Positions 39,449-53,700 of a DNA stretch of 64,000 bases are shown here, in pieces. Positions within the stretch are counted from its first letter, which is position 1, and the number at the start of each line of letters is the position of its first letter. The translations under genes and the position numbers were made by a program. This stretch comes from Baylisascaris procyonis (Eukaryota; Nematoda; Chromadorea; Rhabditida; Ascarididae): positions 6,048,501 to 6,112,500 of the forward strand of contig JAZARR010000214.1 of the NCBI GenBank assembly GCA_037389465.1, read 5' to 3'. The notes under the pieces are model-generated. The model had not been told where the DNA came from, did no database searches, and saw nothing but the letters and a program-made list of their open reading frames with translations.

Positions 39449-42400
39449 CTAAAAATATGATCATACAAGAAAAACTTCTGGAAGGAATATGTCGACCACA
39501 AGAATACCTCAAAAATATGAGAGGAAGTTTTGTTGATTTGTCAAAGGGAAATCTAAATATTTCTGGATAAGTATATAATGTAGGAATGAATGAGAGAGCA
39601 AAATCCAAACAAAATCGAAGTATTCAAGTCACGGATATAGAAAAAGCCTTTCGAAACGTTCATTGCTATACTTCAGACAGCAAAGAAAAAATGTTACAAG
39701 AAAACAACATTCCAATCATCAATTATACTATGTGCCAGAAAATCCAATTATGCATCAACCCTCATTACGTATCAATTATATATCAAAACGCTCATAAAAC
39801 AAATTTATGCACCAATAAACATCGACGTTTCCATCGTTATATTTTGCATTTTCAATTGCCCACAAAAATCTCCCACTTAATGCAAAGGTAAATAATACTT
39901 TCAGGTATACTTCCCGAAACATTCTTGTATGTAAGCGTAGGTATTCGTTTAGTAATAAACTCTAAGAAACGACGTCATATTGAAAATGAAGTATGTAGGC
40001 GAACTTGCTCTCTTTTGGCTCTTCAGGATTGATTCCTGAGACGGAAACCGATTCGGCATTTACACTGAGATGAGCTCGTTGTTCTTCCATTCTACGCCCT
40101 TGAAGACTCTCTATTAGATCAAGCATATCCTCCGCACCATCTGCAAATCTTTCGTTGATTGTAAGCATAAATACGACGATGTACCCTCCAGATGTGATGC
40201 GATCACTTTCAAGTTCCTAAGCGGAATGTCACATGTTTTTGAGCTCTCACCGAAAAGAAACGTGAGCCGTTGAAATTTCAATTAACTACGAAAAAATTCA
40301 GCCTTTCCATCTATGAACGAGATAAAAGCATTACTAAATATGAGCTGATTTAGTAATGGTGAGCATCTTCTAGAATTTCGAGACTTTTGGCGATAAACTT
40401 CACATCATTAACTACTATCGAAGCTCATTAATGATGCTACTGCAGATTTGCTCATTCATATCAGTACTAATTCTTCCGCCTGTTAAAACAAGATCAGAAA
40501 TCATGACATTTTAAGCATGATGCTCTCCACAACTATGGAAGGAAAAACATTTCGTCTGAAAACATTGGCAAATTATGAAAAACAAATAGGAATTGAAAAA
40601 TTATTTTATTATGTCGGGAAATTGAAGTAGACTGATTGGATGAAGATATATAGCCGTTTATTTAAAAAAAAAAATTCCTAGAAAAACTCCCTCATAATTT
40701 TCTAAATCGTTCTTGAAAATTTTAAAGTCTTTCTCTCTCTATACTTTCAGGTAAATCCCAAAAAAATCCATCATACCAAAATGCAGATGAAGCGCTAGAT
40801 GAGATTATTATCGGCATAATGTAGAAACATTATAAGATGAATTAGGCAACAAGCGTACCAATCAACGAAATATTTCAAAAGGTTTTAAAAAAAAGTCAGG
40901 CCAATTTCAAAGCGAAAAGGATACAAAATCAGGAAAAATCGACCGCCTTCCCTCTTCCAAATTCACTGAATATATTTTTTAAAATAACATTTATGTAAAA
41001 CAGCTACAAAATCATATCATCGTCCAGACTCAGTTCGCCTAACTTTACGCTCCACTCTGACGATGAAAAAATAAATAAACAGCAAAGCGAATCAAAATGG
41101 ATGCTATGATCATCATTAAAAATGTACATGCAACCAACGAATTATGTGTATTAAGCGCGAATTAGCAATAGCACAAAACAACAAACAAAACGACAAAAGC
41201 AAAAGAAAGTGCGAACTGACTTCGTTTGTCGACCACTGCACGGCAACGCAAGTCGGTTAACGTAGATTGCGATTTGACATGCGCAGCGCGCGCTCGATTC
41301 CTTGGCGGTACTTTAGGCACTCTGAACAGAGGTGACTCGGACGTGACCGAGTAGGGTGATGATGGTTCTTCCCCATCAGGTTGAGTCTCAGCTGGAATTT
41401 CTGATTCCGTTCGAGACCTAACTTCACCTTCTGCACCTGCCTCCGAAACTGTTGAAATTGAATGATCGAAAAGCGGTGTTCCAATCGGTCTCGAAAAAGC
41501 GGACGAAGGTCGCTGCTGATCACCGGCCGACTTCGTAACGGAAAGCCTTGGAGTCGAAGTGCTTGCCGGAAGGAAAGAAGAAGAAGGCAAAAGAAAAGTG
41601 TGACGAGCCGCTTTGCCTACTCTGCCAAAGATCGCCGACAGTCGATTACTTCTGCGAGTATGCCCGACCGATTGTGCGCCTAAGACAACAACATACCAAC
41701 TCAAAGCACAACACAGCAACGCATTCCACAAACCATTTTCACTCTCGAAAAACATTACCTGTCACAAAGTGTACTGTCGTAGACGAGGTAGATATATCTT
41801 CATCTCTCTTGTAATCATCACTCTTTCACCCATTTTTCCCATTTTTGTAAAATTAACATAAAAAAGTTTGAAGAAGAATTCAATAATTCAGAGGCAGGGA
41901 AAAAATGATAAAAACGACGAGTGGAAAATGAAAGAAACCAGAACAAAATAAAAAAAAACGAAAAAAAAACCACTATTAACATGACAAAGCATATAGCTAT
42001 TAAGTAACCTTCCACTGCTCTCATTCGAACGTTTCGCCCCACCCTCCCGCCTCCTCCGGCAGTTCTCAAGTTGTTTCCAAAGCATCACAACAACTACCCC
42101 ATCTTTTCTATCTATAATTACAGATTTGCCTCTCTAGAAACATTACCGCTTAAAGCCTTGAGAATTTTTCTCAACAATCCATCGAATAAGCAAACTTCTC
42201 AAAAAAACAAACCGATGTTTACGGGACTTTCAGGACCACCGACCTTCTAACCTTCAAATTCCCGACAAACCATATCGAAAAATCATTTGAAATGGTCACC
42301 ATCTTTTCACAGTCACATTTTATGAAAACGTCTCCTAATTATCGGGAAAAAAAATGAACGATAGAAAAACGCCACATCTCATGCAAGTGTACTTTATCAC

Positions 42401-44681
42401 ATTCCTGCTCACCGCAAACCACAGCAGTAAACAGAAAGCCATTGGATAAGGAGAGAAGCGACAATGACGCTAAAGGAAATCACTTCATTTTGCAATCTTC
42501 GTTGCATTCAGATTTGCCTTTTCCTTTCAATCCACCAGTATAAAAATCTCTCGAAAAGAAGGAAAAAGACATCCTCGTCGCATAGATTTCATAGTGAAAT
42601 GATCCTTTTCCATACTCTATGCATGCATTCTTTAGGCATGATTCATGTTTCAAACACAACGATGTAGCAAAGTGCAAGCATTTGCAGTTGAAATACTCCC
42701 CCCCCCCCCAAACCACCTTCTTCTCCACTGCTTATATGTCACTGAACCTTCTGGCATCATGTTCAGAAAAATGTATTCTGGAAAGCAATTGAAATACCTA
42801 ATTCACGTTATTTTCTAGTTTTAGAAATGCATATATCGCCATCGATATATGCATTTCTTTAATATTATGGTGGCAATACCAATCGCAGAGTATGTCAGTC
42901 ACCTAAAGGTGTACCACTCAGGCACTGCCTTCAACGAGTTACTTGATAGTCACAAAACGGACCACAAACGACAGTGTCCGATTGTCGGGCGACACCCTTC
43001 GATCGATTTGTGAGATCACTGAGGATAATCGGATCACAGCGTTGATCATTTATCCTCTTTGATTGCATCCGCGAGAGCATATCAATAAAATCGTCCTCTA
43101 AGTTCACCAATGACCTTTGCTAAAAACCAAGAAAAAGAAATAACATAGAGAATGTGTTAATGCATATGTAACCACAAATGTCAATCAGCTTCTTGTAAAT
43201 AAAATTAGCCACGCCTCGAACTATGAAAGCATATGTGCTTAGTTGCGACAAAATCTATACAATTATGACTCAAAAAATCTATATAAATAACCTTAAAAGA
43301 AGCCATAAAAACTGTTTGATTTTAAAAGTTTAAAAAGGAATCAATGATTATTATCACTGCAAATTATACTTTGTTACTATAATAAAAACCACTGGAATTC
43401 TGAGTGGCATAATATCGTTTTTAACATGAAAATGCATCCTGAACGTCGTGGTCATTCCATCATGCTTGTTTACAACGGGCACTTCATATTCTTTTCAAGG
43501 CAGAATGTGAGAAGTTTATAACAGGAAGTTCCTAAATCAAAGTTTGACAGAGGAAAGTTATATAGGACGAAACATTCGAGATATGCTGCATTTCCGGTCA
43601 CAATAGCACCCGCAGTTTCTTCAACATTGGTCAGGAAGACAACGAGGAGATCCTTTTACCTTAACATTTTAGGCAGTGAATCACCTGAACTTTCAATGCA
43701 CGATACATTCTAGATGCCCCACTAAGAATAAAACCAGCACCTGCCAGAAAATACTGGCAGACGTAAATAGCCAGTCATACCTGAAACAACCTAAAACAAT
43801 CTTCAAAAAAGAGTACCGCTTCACTGATACTCGACGTTGAGGTGCTGATTGCTCTCCTTGATAGACCACAATCGTTGTGTTCACCAAGCAGTAACGATTG
43901 CATCGACGTAGAGAGATGAGTGAGTGGTCTAGGAGATGGATCCGCCGACGAATCGAGCACATCACTGATACGACGCTCACTTGATGTGGATGACTTTCCC
44001 TCATCAAGTCCCCTCAACAGTTCATCTATCGATAGACGGGCGCTTGACTCACCCAAATGATCACCCATCTGAAAAAAAACGACGAACAAACAGACATCAG
44101 TTATTAAAGAAACGGAAACATACTGATATTTAAAGAATACCGTTCTCTTACATGAATTCTATACTTAAGGATCACCTCATCCGAATACTTTAGGGGATAA
44201 GAGCGATTCCCGAGAGGAATGGATCAAGTGGCATTCATTCCAAAAACTTCAACATTTTTCTACATTTGAACATAGAAATATTATGAAAACTTGTTCAAAA
44301 AATAATAATAATAATAATCTGCTTTCTAATGATTTAAATGATTCAATAAAAAGCGCTATCATCAAAACCTCAGTGAAATTTGAAGGAATTAATCCACCGG
44401 GCAGCCATCGACTTCTCATTGATACAAAAGATACTGCAATACATCAACGACGAACCGTTAATATAAATATAAATATATACTTCTATCGAACCAATCTTTA
44501 TACAAAGCATCATTAAGTTCTTTCAAGTTCTAAGTCAATCGCGATTAAGCTTTATCGCAACGACGAACAAACATTTTCTATAATCAACTCATCATTTTAT
44601 ATTCCTCTCTAACAATAGAATTAAAAAATTTTCCCACCTAATAATTCAACAATTAAATAACAAATAAACCTTAACCTTACA

Positions 44682-44762
<81 letters not shown>

Positions 44763-47700
44763 GCTCCTATATTCAACGGAATCATTTCGAAAATAATTAA
44801 GCGGAAATGCAGCTTGGCAACGCTTAACGTCATTGAAAAGACAACAATATTTGCCGTTGAAATAAAATCGAGAAAAACGTTCGATACATAGCCAACGCCC
44901 ACCTCACATATTGCATTAACTCCTTCGTTAATAAACGTTGAAAGAAGTAATTGATATCCGATAATATTATCAACAATAATCAACAATCGTTACTAATATC
45001 GCCTCTAATCACGTATAAAAGTTTCTTTCAAAATCACTAGAATAAAATCCGACTAATGCACTACACGGTCGGAAAAAGCATCAGAATCACATTCAGAAGG
45101 CTTCTATAGAATTATCACCAATTTTTGCACGAAGTCCTTTTAGAATTACTTCATAAGACAGCGCTTAGATTCTAATAAACATATCATTTATGAGATCATA
45201 GATCATAAGTTTTTTTTTTTAAATATCATGCTAGTAAATCTGCTAACACTTAAACACTAAAAAATGAATAGAAAGTACTAAATATTACTAATAAAGTCGC
45301 TCTACAATTTAAGGACTTTCGAAGTTCAGAGTAAAACTTTCTCAGCAACCAAAACTCTATCTGCCAACAGATCATAGGATTTGACTTAATTGTTTGATTA
45401 CAGGCAATGAACAAGTACCACATAATACCACAATAATGTGTGACTTATAAAGATTTTCGCCGCATTCTATTAAATCTATAAAAAACTAATTTATAAAACT
45501 AATTCGTTGCAAAGACCGATGAGATATCATACAAACAGATACTTAACATTGCATACCTCACATTATAAACGATATATTTGAAGTGATATAAAAGCAAATA
45601 ATTGCCCACTTCTCTATATCGATGGAATAAATAAAATAAAAGAATACCACTCCGTTAGGGGATGCGAAATGCTAAAGACGTGGAAAATGGCTTTTTTGCC
45701 TGGAGCAACGAGAAAAAATCGGTATTAAGAAACTTGAACGCTAGAGCTATAACGGCTCGATGGATCACGGCAATTCAAGACCATCAAAAAAGCCCTGACG
45801 GCAGGGACAACTGAATATTCGGAGTGCCTTGAGGATATCTAGAAAATCACTAAGCCGAGAGCGTTTCGAAGCACCGATAACTTCGGGAACTTTCAAAACA
45901 AAAAAAGAAGTCTTAAGGCATGACACGCTTCGAAATGAATTTCTCGCCCATCTCAGCTCTAATGCCACGCGTAGATATAGTGTACGCAAATATACACACA
46001 GAAAAAATGTTCAAAAGTGCAAAAAAAGGCCAATTTTGCAATGAGCACAAAAAAAGCGGTTGAACATCGAGAATTATGGGATGTGAGAGCAGCAACGAAT
46101 CTAATCGATTAAGCGTAAAAGAAATTGCACACTGCTCGATGAGGACATTTGATTATCGGCTCAAAATGGCAAACCATTCTTGATGAAAACTCTCATATAC
46201 AATATGTAAATTTTTGATGAAAAGCAATCATGCGCTATGCGCATTTTATGCCTCATGAATATTTATTCACCAATTGGCCCAACATTTTGGTAGAAATTTC
46301 CTTCAGCCAATTCTTTTTTTTAAAAGTGGAATTCCAGCCGAGATGAAACGCGATGATACGGGGAGGGAAAGGAAATAAGAAAAGAAGCATAAGGGAAAGC
46401 GTCGTCAAAGCTATCGGAGCGACGCATCCTCGCTTCATCTTCATCACTCATGTCAATGAATGCACATAGACAATATAAATATTAAACCCCAAAACATAAG
46501 AACAGCTGCAAATTGACTCTCACATGTATAGAGAATATTCGTCTGAAATATGTTCAGAAAGTTTTTCACATCTTCATCGTCTCAGTAGAAAAATTTAATA
46601 TTCACTGCAATTATCCAAAACAATAAAAAAACTGCCTACAAGGAATATGCAAATGAGCTTAAATAATGCAATTGCTTGATAATAAGCCTAAGTTCTTCTA
46701 TCTATAAAAGAGATATAGCGATAGAAAAAACCTTTGCCGATGATATCTCTATAAGTGTTTGTTGAATAAGAAAATACTATGATTGGTATATAATATAAAA
46801 AAGGAAATCATATTGGTTGTCGATATAAATGTTCCAAAAAATCTCGCATAAAAACGATAATGCCAACTTCATAGATCACCAACTTGACCGTACTATTCGA
46901 GTTATTTCCTTCACAAACACACATATAGAGTATAGTCATCACTGTGCTCAAATCTCTTCAAGGCTCATAACTTTCACTAACTCTCTAATCAACGAAATAT
47001 TGAAACGCAATCCTTTTCACAGCGTTAGAAATGTAGAGAATAAAAATAGTGATAGTTAATTAACGCCACGAAACATGCAATAGAATACAAGACAAACCAA
47101 TTAAACCCACAGCGAATCGGCGTACTAACATATCTTCAATAAGCCGATAAATCTGAGTCTAGAATAAGAATCTCGACTTGTAGAAATAAATCCGGTAAAA
47201 TATTCGTATAATTATGAGACAATTTACTACCTATATCTCCTCTATCCCAATCACACTCAGACATCTATCTGAGGAGCACCACATTCCATTAGTAAGAAGA
47301 TGAATTAGAATTGCAGCAACAACATTGACGTCTCGACGTTAGATATTCAAATAAGAACAAGGCAAATCAAATCATGCAAAGAGGGAAGTACGGAGAGGGC
47401 TTAGTTTAGGATGTGCAAATATGTGCAAATAGTTGACAGCAGACAAAATTCTATTTCATAGCATCAAGAATGCGTCATATATTTTGAAGTCACATTTCTC
47501 TATCGCGCACTTCCACAAATCACAACACAAATTATCTCATCAAATGCACACATCATTGATGGACATATCGACTCTTAATGCGATCAACACAAGCATGACA
47601 TATAACGTGCAAATAATTACGACATATAGCATGCGAAATTAATATTTTCAAATATTTCACAAACGATAAAACATTCGAATTCCATTATATTGAAAGCGAA

Positions 47701-50700
47701 TTGAGGAAATAATCTCAAATAAAGACACCTTAATAAATATCACTTCATCTAATTTCATCTTCATTGATAAAATAAAATATCGTTAAATTTATCGTTATGG
47801 ATAGAACACTTATCACTCTAATCACAACAATATGTTTGCAAAAGTGTTAATATCTGCTCAATTATAGCATCAAATTTTGCATAAATAACTTTTATTGATT
47901 GTTTGATCGATTCAGATTCATAACCTCTTATCTATCAAATCTCAATCAGCCCAATAAAACTATAAAGCATCACTAAATTCTCATATATTAATACCCATTA
48001 TCAATACTTCAATGATTACAGCATATAATACGTCTATATAAAACATTCTAATATCAATATTTTTTCCTATATAATCATCTAAGAAAAAATGGATCACTTT
48101 AAGCGCGAAGAAATTGAAGCGATTCTAAAAAAAACTTCGACTCCAAAACGGAAAGTGATTGTTCTCATTGCTTCAAATAAAAACTCTAGTTTCCTTTTCC
48201 TCTTAGTGAGCTCAAATTCAACCTCATTTTATTGTCTAATAAACTAAACAATTTACAGCATTAATTAACATTAATTAGAACATTCAATGGATTTCAAATA
48301 TCCAATTCTTCCGATAGAATACGTTTGATGCAAAAAAAAAAAGCTTTCAACTCAACGTTTACCTTCTGATAATTGATAAACGCAGAGTGAATAATAATTG
48401 AATCAAATTATTTCAATCCACCTAAGACATAAAGTGAATTCTTTCTGAGAAGCAAATAACGTGATGCTTGAGTAATCAAACACAGTGATATATTTCAAGC
48501 AAACGACGGAGGGAGGGGGGGGGGCATAATCAACTCCATTTCAGGCTGAACAAATGCTAAATGAGTACCATTTCAGGCTATTCGACATGCACAAAATGAA
48601 CCCCAAAAAAAAAAAAAACGATGCCGTTAAGCAAGCAATTGTGTGTGCGCACACGAATCATACTCACCATACATCATCCAATCAGCGGCCTTATTGTCCC
48701 ATACTTCACGCTCTACTCAACTCAGTTACCCATTCGCCTCATAAACCGTTGAATTATTGACGAACTCAAGCTCCGCCGACTCAAACAATTCTCCAAACGT
48801 TTTAAACATCCTCAGTCAACTCACTAAACACCATCAATAAATTAATATCACTTCGGTTGACATTCAAACAAATAATTCAACTCCTATGACGCTTTTTATG
48901 AAATTAACAGATATTCACGCTCAAATCCTCCTAAAATATTTCTGGCCTATGAGGAGTGATATATTATGATTTCTGAGGGACCGAAGGCAGGGGAGAGTAA
49001 GAGGAAGCAAATGAGGAAGGAGGAAACAGATACATAATAGTATCGGATTTTTACTAAGACAATAAAAAACAACGCCATTCGGTTCCACGAGTACCTTCAT
49101 TGAGTTCATCGCTTACATTAAGCTAGTGATGATTGGGCACTTCATTCCAGTCTATAGCAGAAATTGAAGAAGCAAAAATATCTTTCCGCCTTGGAATCAC
49201 AGAGCCAAAGTCGAATCCCCTAGTTATTTGTGTTTGATCCTCAATCCCCATTATAAATCGTTTTGAAAAAATTCTGCTAAATGACAGGGATAAAGGATTC
49301 CGACCGATACCCTAATGACTTTTTTAGAAATTCGCTTCTCCACTCTCCATTCTTTTCCTCTCCTTTCGTTTAACAAACGACTAATTTCCTACCATCAGCC
49401 ACTAACACCTTAAAAATTCACTTCTCTTAAGCAGAGCATTTGTCGCATACTTTTCTTACAAATAACGATAACCAGAACAACATAATTTCCCTATTTCCTT
49501 CCACACCAAGCGAGCGAACTAAGTGAAAGAGGCAAATAAGTAACATACGACTTCCCCTCACCCATTGCCCCTAAAATTTGCTGTCCCCCTCCCCCTCCCC
49601 CCCCCCCAGTCGACCAAACCGCACTGGAAATTCTCTCATTCGACACGACGCAATTTAAGATCAACTAAATATCATCAGCATTTGTCTCACCAGCCTTGCA
49701 TGTCATAGCACGCTTATCCTGTCAGTCTTGCATGTCACATTCCAGAATGTGACATATAAGACTGGCAGGATAAGGGTAAAACTATGAGCAAAAAAAAAAG
49801 AGCAGAAGCCAATACATAAGATCACAATATCCTTTTCAAATTGCAGCAGATGTTCGATGAAATCAAATATTCATATGTCATTACTTCTTCAATATTTCAA
49901 TAAAAATTTCGCCTACTTTTTAATTTTCACAAATTTAAAAAATATTTTTGCATTCAATAATCGCTAATATGTCATTAAAATTTATCAACTAATTTATCAA
50001 AATTTATCAAAAGTTATTGATAATAATTCAGTGTTCGAATAATTTTCTTCTTTTTTCTAAATACGTCTTCATTTTCCATGAAGAAAGCAATTTTATGCAT
50101 ATGAGTCCAATCATGAGATCATAGCACTAGTGAAATATAGCTGCTGAAAATAAAAATAAATTTAAAAAAAAAATTTTGAAGGCAATAATGCTCGAAAAGT
50201 TTTTCGACAACAAATAATAGCTTTAAAAGATGGAATAAAATAAATACAAAGGAAGAGAAATGAGAATTCATGAAATGTGAATAAGTGCAATGAAATATTC
50301 ATAAAGCATTCAATAAAAACAATCTAAAATTTGTGCGCAATAAAAATTTCAGTAAAAATTTTATTAGAATTATTAAATTAAAAAGAGAGTATTAAATTAG
50401 GAAAGTAGCAAATAAATAAAATAAAGATATTTTCAGAATCGCTAACGGTGATGAAAACGTATTGTACCAATATCATGAACTCAGCAATAGGTTTTTCACG
50501 CATTACAGCAATTTCAGGAAGAAGAAAAAAGAAAAGAATTAAGAACGAACTGCGTGCCGTCAATACTATTGGCCGACTCGGGCAAGAAACAATTTCCAGA
50601 CCGACGAACATAACCCATAGGGGTTTGCAGCCATGAGATGAGCCCATAATTTCTTAGGCCTATCAAAGAACTGTTAATATATCTTTCCATCCTCCCACCC

Positions 50701-53700
50701 TCCCCTTGTAGAATAACCATGTCGAAGGCAGAATGCCTGAAGACGATGTCGGATGGTGATAGTCTAGTGCGGTATATATGGAGATTTTCGAAAAGAAACC
50801 ACCGCCTTCAACTTAAATACTGAATACGATCAAACTCTTAATGTTAACCTCACAATTGTACTTTAAATAATAAAGCAATAGCGCGACAACATCTGCTCGT
50901 CTTATTGCATCGCAAATTGGCAACCCTCTTTAACATAAAAAAGTCAATACGCAGATAGAACATTCCAATAGAGCTTATCGAAAAATCGAAATGTCACAAT
51001 TCGTGCATCAAAGATCAAATGAAAGAAAAAAAAAGAAATATGAAAGCATTTCGACAAAAACTATATCCATGCGAACAATTTTTTTTTTTGCATTGGAATC
51101 AAAAAAAAATTAAAAATTAAAACAAAAAAATTTATTAAAACTCTTCAATTTTGACTTCGATTTCGTTTATTTCAATAACTTGTTAATATTTGCAATCGTT
51201 AGATAGTGAATAAAATTTATTCAAACTTATATTTTAAAAAAAATAAGCGATGAAAATTATTTGCATATCCCGCTAGATTCGTTACTTTGACGAGATTTAC
51301 ATCGGAGCTGTTGAATGTAAACAAAAGAATTGGGTGCTTTAACCGCTGAATATATAAAGACATCGTACAACTTTCTGCTCATACTTTTATAAGGATATTA
51401 AAAATACAAGTTTCCGAGATTCCCTTCTTTCCAACATTTTCCTCAACTTAAAAATCTAAAAATAGTAATCGGCTTCACTCCGAAATGAACTTTCAGTTTT
51501 TTCAACGGCTTGAATATCACTCTAATCCGCTTCAGGAATAAGCCGCATATATGTTAGTGCCTTTTTTAAAGTATGAAAAACGGCGCTTGAGACTAGAGAG
51601 AGTGAAAATGGGCTATAAATCCCCATTGGATGAGTGAAGCAAAAATAATCCACACAACTTGTCCCACTGTCTTCAATTGTTGGCTCTAATTTTTTGTGAA
51701 GATTTAAACAAACGGTTTCAAAGAATCTTCGTCGATCCCTCCCCCTCCCATTTCGGAATGCACATCGATGGACTGATTCCATTCAGCCTCACTAAAGAAA
51801 AAATCCCAACAACAAGTTTTCCACTTCTAAAAGCGCAAATATACGCCGAAAAAATAAAAAAAAAAGCTAAATTAGTTGGACACATGAGACAAATAAGTCG
51901 TAGGTATAGATGGATCATATATCACCAATGATGAACGCGGTATATAAGCGACGAACGTCTGGTCTTGATCGATGTTTTAGCATTACATCTCATCATCAAA
52001 GATCATGAATAAAATGCAGCGTTAACGCCATCTATCACAAACATCCTTTTGATGCATGAAAAAGATGCCTAAAATGACGTCACAATCGACATTCTGTATT
52101 CACTAAAACACAATCAACATCGACTAAATATGGCGCTTATAATGTTTGTAATACGCAAATAAAAGTCAAATAAATTAAAATAAACATACCTCAGCAGCAA
52201 TCTGTGCGTGAAGGACATAAAAGTAGAGTGCCTTCTTTGTCTCACCAAGCGCTGCACAATCTTCGGCGAGAGCAGTACATGCACGTGCCTCTCCAGAACG
52301 ATCGCCCAATTTACGTGCCAATGTCAAATGACGTGTATGAAATTCGGCCGCTGCAATGATCGAAAAATTCGTTTATGTCTTTATGCCCATTTTAGATTTT
52401 AGAAACAAATACTTTTAAAATAAGGGAGATGACTTCCGCATAAATGAAATTATTAGAGTTGAGGGTTGAGACAACGGAACGAGAGAAAAACCAGGTGGGC
52501 GGAGAATGAAAGAATATATTCAATAAAAATAATTTTTTTTTTAAATTACAAACTATTAGTAGTAAGAAAGCACAAATGGGGATCACAATCCACAAACAAA
52601 ACATCAAAACAATTTCATTAAAGGATTAAAAAATTAGAATTCTATGCGGCGAACGATACTAACCGTATATCTGTCAATTACATTTCATCAAATAGTGCTA
52701 TCTAATTGAATCCGTTCATCTTCAGCTCAATGCGACAGCCCATTAAATGAAATAAAATTTATTTTCGGTGAATTGAATGCAGCGTTATCATACAACTTTA
52801 ACACTCACAACGCAAATAATCACTAAAACATAAACAATGGAAAAAGACTTGCATAATTCGACTGATCACGATCAACTATATAAAATCCCTACAGCAGCAC
52901 CTGCGCATAGTCAACCCTGATATACAGTGGCACAAGTGCTACCTTTCGAGTTTTAGATCTCTAATTGCACAAGGCAAGTGTGTAACAAAAACCCTCCTAC
53001 ACATCAATACAGCAGAACGACAATCCATGTGCGCTCCTATCGAACTTAGTTTTATATGGCAGCCAGCTTTACATAGGAAACTTCCTTCACCTTATGAGAG
53101 AATAAAGTAGGGGCCTATTTCTATCGTGAAATTAATTGCAATAAATCCCGTTGCCTTTAAATATGAGACATAAGGAAATTATGCTTGATGATTTAGTTCT
53201 CGTGTTACGAACAGGTAAACACTAACTCCGATCCGAAAACTAATACTCAAAATCGGATTTAACGAAATAAATATCCATTAATCCTCCCAAGCACAGAGTA
53301 CAACAAAAGTGAAAAGCCCCTCTAATCGTATTGATCTCATCCCTCGTTCCTCATACCAAAATAATGAAATCATTGCGCATATTTACCGCAGAAATTAAAA
53401 ACTTATGCGAAATAAAACAATACGAATGGTATTCGTAAAACTGCAAAAAAGCAAAAAGAAATTCGAAAATGAAAAAAGAATAATGCACCCCACCCGTAGA
53501 GAAATCACCGGAAATAGCAGCTCCACTACCAAGGCTGAAACAACATTGTGCTTCAGATACTTCATCGCCCAATTCGGTCGCCATTGAAAGTGCTAATCTG
53601 AAATTTAAAAAAAAAACAACTCCACGATGTAATCAGCAATCCTAAATGAATTATAATATTCTATCATTTTTACCGTCATATTTATTTCTTTATCAGGCAG

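Larger units (their letters stand above)
44069..52189 (-). other. 8.1-kb GPSM intron between TPR and linker/GoLoco exons
   Basis: By far the longest intron of either gene (others run about 220 to 2,100 bp). It holds the (AT)n tract, the 62-nt hairpin, short G and C homopolymers (48512-48525, 49585-49608), a possible alternative first exon at 46320-46451 and a less AT-rich island at about 45660-46060 with broken frames on both strands. The rest is AT-rich with nothing I can name. Confidence 0.85.

Noticed and set aside
41462..41861. Several plus-strand frames of 70-90 codons
   Set aside because: They are antisense shadows of GPSM exon 11, which has splice sites in phase with its neighbours.
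44621..44986. 121-codon minus-strand frame with Ile-Tyr repeats
   Set aside because: It is produced by the (AT)n tract.
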